From: Tetrastigma voinierianum
Taxonomy: Eukaryota; Streptophyta; Magnoliopsida; Vitales; Vitaceae
Direction: 5' to 3'
NCBI GenBank assembly: GCA_016808115.1
Contig: JAEQBH010002967.1
Coordinates: forward strand, 1 to 64,000
DNA length: 64,000 nucleotides
Shown here: in pieces, positions 58,755 through 64,000 of the stretch
Position numbering within the stretch: position 1 is the first letter of the stretch
How the letters are laid out: every line of letters starts with the position of its first letter
The notes under the pieces: generated by a model
Database searches by the model: none
What the model was told of the DNA's origin: nothing
The model's input: only the letters and a program-made list of their open reading frames with translations
Program-made: the position numbers and the translations under genes

Positions 58755-60243
58755 TGTCGAATACACAAAAAGTGGCAACATTTATATCTGATTTTGAAGA
58801 CCTTAAGCTCATCTTTGCTCTTATTTTTGTATAAGAATAGGTACTGTGGATCGTTCTCGTGTTTTCGACTTGTGCGTGTTTTTTCCGGCCCGTATAATTG
58901 TTATAGGAGTTCGTGGTCCAAAGAATGAACGTGAGATCACGCGGGACGATGGCCCGTTGTCGAGAAGTCTCGGGAAGTATATGGTGTCGGGGAACAATTG
59001 CTGGGAGGAAGGGTACCCAGACACCGCAAACCTAAGATCGGCACTGTGTAAACCTGACTGCATCCCAAAGCATAAATTACCTCATCACGATTGCACGCAG
59101 ACAAAGTAAACCTGTACCGGTGACCCCAAAGCGTAAATTCACCACAATATTTGTACCCTGGGTGACCAAAGTAAACCGTACCAAGACCCAAGCGTAAAAT
59201 CAACACAGTAAAGTGGTACCCTGGCATTCACACTTACTGGTACCCTATTCAACATGTAATTTACTTCGGATTTGAGTTGCACTCCACTTTGCAAGGGTAA
59301 TGCTGTCTCTTCACCACCAATTCGAGATCACAAAGGAAAATGGTATAAAAGCCAAATGAAAGGTGGAGAGGGTAGCTTTTGGATTCTAGGGTTTCATTTA
59401 TGAAAGAGAGTGTTTTTCTTGTAGTTTTTCTAGGTTCATAGAGTGAGTAAAATACTTAACTCTTTTCTTCTCGCATTCCTCGGATTTTTATTACGGTAAT
59501 CTTTCAGCTTAGTTCATATAACTTGGTTTTCTTACGTATTTTTGTTCTTTGATTCTCAATTTTGCAATTAAAGTGTGATTTTCTCAAGTTTCTTTTATGA
59601 GTGGTTTCTTATCAAATATGAATTGCTTTCTAGTTTCAATGATGTTCTAAACTCCCATGATGGGGTTCTAATGGCGGAAACTCACCTCATCATGGCACCT
59701 CAATTCCTCTTTTATACCTCAACGGGATAGTACGATGCTAAGCACTTGTAGAAAAATCTTATAAACCTTAGCTCGCATCTTCGACAACGCGGTGAACGAG
59801 AGATCCTAAGACACGCGTTTCGATCGCAAATGCAAACTAAGAGTCTGAGCTAATCGGTTGAACAAGTGTTTATCATCGCCGATCGTCAGCTCTAGTGAGC
59901 TTAATGTAAAATCTTCTCCACACAATAAGACCATTCATCAATGGTTCCTAGATGAGATTGTGAATAAGAGGTGGGAATTACTTGATTGGTAGTGAGTGGA
60001 AACCTAAGAACCCTATAATCACATTTCTCGCTTTAAAATACCAACTTAGTCGTACTACCAATCAACCAACCACAACCCGCTTTTTTATTTTAACCACACA
60101 CTCTTTTGAGAATACTCTTGGCTGATCATCTATAAAACCACTCCTCAGTGGAAATGACCTCGTGGACTTTACAAGAGTATAATGCTTGACGACCTTAGTT
60201 TCTACGCTTGGGAATAAATTCAGCATACGAATTAGACGAAGCA
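58755..60243 (+). repeat. 3' LTR of the Athila-like element
   Basis: Begins TGTCGAATAC and ends ACGAAGCA, directly followed by the TCTTC duplication. It aligns with the 5' LTR over most of its length ('ggcaacatttatat', 'tataattgttatagg', 'gtttcttttatgagtgg', 'ctcaacgggatagtacgatg'). The two differ by many substitutions and indels, indicating an old insertion or poor sequence quality. Confidence 0.88.
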
Positions 60244-61657
60244 TCTTCTTCATAAGCTTTTTCTATCAAGGTGAAAGTTATGGATTTGCTAGAATGGTGA
60301 AGAATGAAATTCCTATTGTAATTGTTTGGTGATGTAATGGGAGCTATGTGTTTTTCATGTTAATGAACTTCAAGAGAGTGTCATGGAAGGTTAATAATAT
60401 GTATACAAAATGATGAAGCAGGCCATTTTCAAGAGCTTGTGTGAAATTTCATGATTGGGTGAAAAATCAAACTTGTAGTGTTAAATAAAAGAAGAATAGC
60501 TTCACATTCTTACTAAGGAAACTTAACTCTCTACCTAAATTCAATTCCCAATGAGAAATCTGATTGGAGGAGCTGAAGAGCTGGAAATAATAAAAAATAA
60601 TACCCATGATAGAATCTGATGGACATGGAGCTATTTGCAGAACCCATTGGATGAATAGAATGAAGTTGGAATCCAAAGCTTGATTTTGCATCTTCATCTT
60701 TTCATGGTCATACCACGCTTGAATCAAGCTAGTTGAGTGGTGTCTGTGATGATACATACACAACCTCTATCGCCTTCTCGCCTTACCAGATCCCCCGTTT
60801 TACCACTCAAAAAAAAAAAAAAAAGAAATGGTGAAGAAATAAGAAATAATTGGATTAACAAGAACCAAACTTCAGCATGAGAATGAGCGTAACAATTATG
60901 CAAGTAAGATAATACAATTTGCTGTTTATTGCAAAAAAAAAATTGTATGTTTCTTATTTCCTTAGTTTCGACTGTTGGAAAAACAATAATGGCATAAGCT
61001 CTAATTTCTCTGTTTTCAGTTTTATGCTTCTTCTGGCACTAATTTTTAACATGAGAATCTTTTGAATTGATGGTTTATCGGGGATGCTGGTCTTTAATGC
61101 CTATTTGTTTATAGTATTTCATAGGGGTAAAATGCAATATGTCAGGCTATTCATTTATCTTTTTTCCTCAAGAACCAAATAGAGGAGGCTGAGAAGAGTT
61201 AGAGATATGCAATTTTGTTTGAGATGGGAAGTAGTAGGTATAGATCTAAATAACCCTAGAATTTAGGATAAAAGCTTATTCAATGAGTAAGGTGCTCTTA
61301 TTTATTGATATTTTTTTTTACATTTATTTACTTTGCATTACATCATTATATTTTTTTCTTTCACAAATTTGTCCTCACTAGAACTCAAATCCTAGACCTC
61401 TCCTATCCATATGCCCGCCTGACTCTATAACTACTTGAGCTAGGTCTTCTTAGCCAATTTATTTCATCTATTGTTACCTATGGTTGAAGCCCTCTTTATA
61501 TGGTTTGAATCCCAAACTTCTTGTATTAGTATTCTTATGATAGAATCATACTTGTGAAAGATGCACTTATGCGCGAGGACGTGATGCAAGCTCTCGATGT
61601 CTCGCTTGAGTCGAGGTGATGCCCCTTTTGCAAGACAACTAGGAGGCGTGAGGCACT
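60244..61657 (+). repeat. Downstream flank of RLP copy D
   Basis: Resumes the copy D flank after the gypsy insertion ('cataagctttttctatcaag') and matches 28,420-29,510 and 31,483-31,620 near copy C. It is non-coding. An A16 run is near 60,809. Confidence 0.75.
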
Positions 61658-62133
61658 TGTTAGATTAATTTATTAATTATGGACTAAGCATAATCATATT
61701 ACAATTTTAATTGAAATAGTGCATGTTAATTATGGGCCATTTATAGGATGGTTTAAAATTAACTGGCTATGGACCTATGATTCTATCTTCTCCCTTACTT
61801 TGATAAGCCCATTGAACCAAAGCCCAATTGTTCCCTTGCGCTCTCTATATATATAAGTACATAGAACCCTAAAATTTTTTACAAGGGTTTGGTAGAACAC
61901 ACTTTGGGGAGAAGGAAATAACTATCTTCAACCCTAACCTTTCTTTGATCCTTGTAGATTTGGGAGACTAATGACAGCCAACAATTCCGGATCCATGCCA
62001 TGTATGTTTTCTACACACATAAATTGATATACTTATTTGTTCAATAAAATTATTATTTTGTAATGTATTTATTAGATCGTTTAATCATTGATCAATTGTT
62101 TTTGGGATCAATAAATACCCTTGATTTTTCACA
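61658..62133 (+). mobile_element. Solo LTR of the copia family
   Basis: Starts TGTTAGATTAA and ends near 'tttttcaca'. It aligns along its length with the 3' LTR at 3,764-4,223. No copia coding sequence is next to it, so it is a solo LTR. A target duplication is not evident ('gcact' against 'aagaa'). It has inserted into the 'gagtcgaggtg' dispersed repeat. Confidence 0.85.
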
Positions 62134-63532
62134 AAGAATGGGTGTGTTTTTGTTAGCCGATTGAAGCTTTTTGATTTGAAATTGATGAAGGCGTGAAGAT
62201 ATCATCTAACTGACGAGGGCCTGGAGAGAAGATAGAATTTCGATCTTCTATATTTTGTGTATGGGAGTTTGCAAATTTTTGTTTCACCGATAAAGGCGAC
62301 ATTAGAATGCTTGCCGACTGCTTTGGGTAGATGAATGTTGGATTGAATAATAATAATAATAATAAAAGAAAAAAATACAATTAACTGTTCTAATAATAAG
62401 ATCTTGATAACCAAGGTGTCTATTAATAGAATCACAATTATTGAGATTCTATTATCATTGAATTATGCTTGAACAGTTCTAATAATATAATCTCGATAAT
62501 TGAGATGTATGTTATCCCATAAACACATCCGTTTTGGGGAATCGTACAATTTAAGGCTCAAACAACTCATCGCACTTCAAATTTTGAAAAGCATACAGAG
62601 TTGTGACCACTCATATTTGATTCCATTTGTTATAGAAAACATTAACCCATGCCAGATAAGTCTTCCATCTCAATGGGTTGACTTTTGATGATTTGGCTAG
62701 GACCACTTGTTTTCTTTGATCCACTTATTTTCCATTAACAGAAAGTTAAAGGACATTCATTTTGAATAAATGAAATAGTAAATCAATATTAGTGTGTTGC
62801 ATTTCAATTTTTGAAACTTTTCGAAAATCAAATCTTTCGAAATTTTTTACCTCATTAAACATTAAATTTGGTTATGAAACAAAAATCAAAATTTAACTCA
62901 AAATTTACAATGTTTTCATTGTTTTTTCACATATTTCTTTAGCAATTTATGTTTGTGCTATTTGTAATTATTTATAGCATCATATTGTGAATGAGATTGA
63001 ATACTATGAACTTGTGTAAAATTGAGAAATATCGAATGCTTATGAACTTGTCTCTCGTAAGTATGAGCATGTCGGATATTCTTGAAATTGATGTTGCAAT
63101 TGTTACTTCTTCCGTCTTGCGCATCAATTTTGCTAAGATCCATATAGATAGTGAAGTTGTCTTATCGATAACTTTATTGTTTGGTAAGATGCTTAGTTTG
63201 GTGAAGAGATTTCATTAAGTGTCATGAACCGCATAATTTTACTACCCTATCGGTGGAAAATTGACGCATTTGGTTGTGACGGTTGGTGAATTGCTCTTAC
63301 CTGTATATGAGTCTTTTTGTATTTTATAGACTAGCATTTGTTGATTACTTTTGTGGGTCATTTGGTAAGCCGAAGAATGGAGCAATTTGCATGTCTTTGT
63401 TTTACATGTGTTTTTGACATTGCTCTCTTGTTTTATTCTACAGGCTTTGAGCTTCTTGATTCTTTCTTGGCAATCCACGAAATTGATAGAATTTAATTAC
63501 ATGAATGGGAAAAATGAGCTATTGATAGGCTC
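62134..63532. other. Non-coding AT-rich sequence
   Basis: An (AAT)n run lies at 62,346-62,365, and 'gttctaataat' recurs at 62,388 and 62,478. No open stretch resembles a known family; the 75-codon stretch at 62,991-63,218 is not recognised. It may be decayed element sequence. Confidence 0.4.
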
Positions 63533-64000
63533 AAAATGTGCTATATAAAATGTATGTGCCTATATGCGCAAGTGCACACGTCATATCAAGTAGTAAAGTG
63601 ATGAGTATCGTTCCCATGGGGATTAGGTTACTAAGTATTGAAATTCGAATAGTCCTAACTTTTTTTGGATTGACACAAAGGGGAAGTTTAAATGAAAACA
63701 AACTAAACTAAATAAATCCTAAACTAAAATCTCTAACATGGAAAGAGAAAATGTAATTATAGGAAAGCCTAGGGTGTTGATTTCATCTAACAAATTCCTA
63801 TGGTGAGGCTCTAGTTGCTCCCAATTTGCCTAAATCATATATTAATGGAGAATTTCACTTAAGCACATGCTATTCTTTCTCAAGCAATAAAAATCTATCC
63901 TTGGGAAAGGTTCTAATGTATCTCTACCTCAAACCATCATAACCAAGGATGCATTAAGCATTGGAAACCCAATAAGCCACATGCAACCCACAAATATCTA
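63533..64000 (+). mobile_element. Ty3/gypsy LTR, cut by the window edge
   Basis: Starts TGATAGGCTC. About 40 bp in it carries 'caagtgcacacgtc' ... 'agtagtaaagtgatgag' and 'atcgttcccatggggatta', the block shared with the LTRs at 25,474 and 39,842. The order of blocks matches 25,474-25,900. The right end is outside the window. Confidence 0.65.

Larger units (their letters stand above)
48889..60243 (+). mobile_element. Complete but decayed Athila-like Ty3/gypsy element, 11.36 kb
   Basis: Two LTRs enclose gag, protease, reverse transcriptase, RNase H and integrase regions in the order typical of Ty3/gypsy, followed by a long post-pol region as in Athila. Perfect target duplication TCTTC lies at 48,884-48,888 and 60,244-60,248. 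Removing the element restores 'ggtcttcttcataagc', matching the 3' flanks of RLP copies A and C. All coding regions are broken by frameshifts and stops, so the element is not autonomous. The class rests on the PBS type, zinc knuckle and RT motifs, recognised by eye. Confidence 0.93.

Overview
This window looks like nuclear DNA of a flowering plant, probably a eudicot. The evidence is AT-rich, repeat-dense sequence, several families of plant LTR retrotransposons, MITE-like fold-back elements, and leucine-rich-repeat receptor-like protein (RLP) genes without introns. I cannot name the species. I see no intact protein-coding gene, no tRNA or rRNA gene, and no CRISPR or prokaryotic feature.

The organising theme is a decayed tandem cluster of RLP genes, all on the + strand. 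There are four pseudogene copies: A (11.16-13.61 kb), B (17.47-20.53 kb), C (22.78-28.40 kb) and D (46.47-48.86 kb). A fifth unit survives only as its 3' flank (33.79-35.56 kb). RLPs are cell-surface receptors with a signal peptide, extracellular LRRs, one transmembrane helix and a short tail without a kinase. The copies show these parts but are broken by frameshifts, stops, deletions and insertions. Copies A, B and C with their flanks form a direct tandem. The upstream flanks of A and D, and the downstream flanks of C and D, are also duplicated.

Many retroelements have landed in this cluster. Copy C carries three: a 390-bp solo LTR, a 1.1-kb deleted LTR element and a 1.8-kb solo LTR. Copy D is interrupted near its 3' end by an 11.36-kb Athila-like Ty3/gypsy element (48,889-60,243; target duplication TCTTC) with decayed gag, protease, reverse transcriptase, RNase H and integrase regions. 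A 464-bp solo LTR sits in the D promoter flank, and a 1.4-kb two-LTR element separates units A and B. For several of these a paralogous copy preserves the empty site, so the ends can be placed to the base.

Elsewhere, 0-4.2 kb holds a chromovirus-type LTR fused to the 3' end of a Ty1/copia element. A related gypsy LTR lies at 29.5-31.5 kb. A 1.4-kb terminal-inverted-repeat element lies at 31.9-33.3 kb. A minus-strand gypsy fragment (gag plus a 2.85-kb LTR rich in TCGCGAC motifs) spans 38.55-42.69 kb. A solo copy of the copia LTR is at 61.66-62.13 kb, and another gypsy LTR runs off the right edge. The least repetitive part is 35.6-38.5 kb, where a GC-rich open stretch without an ATG lies on the minus strand.

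No new multi-gene system is apparent. The more unusual observations are the set of datable insertions with empty-site controls, a hexanucleotide expansion in an RLP signal peptide, and arrays of palindromic CpG-rich motifs inside gypsy LTRs.
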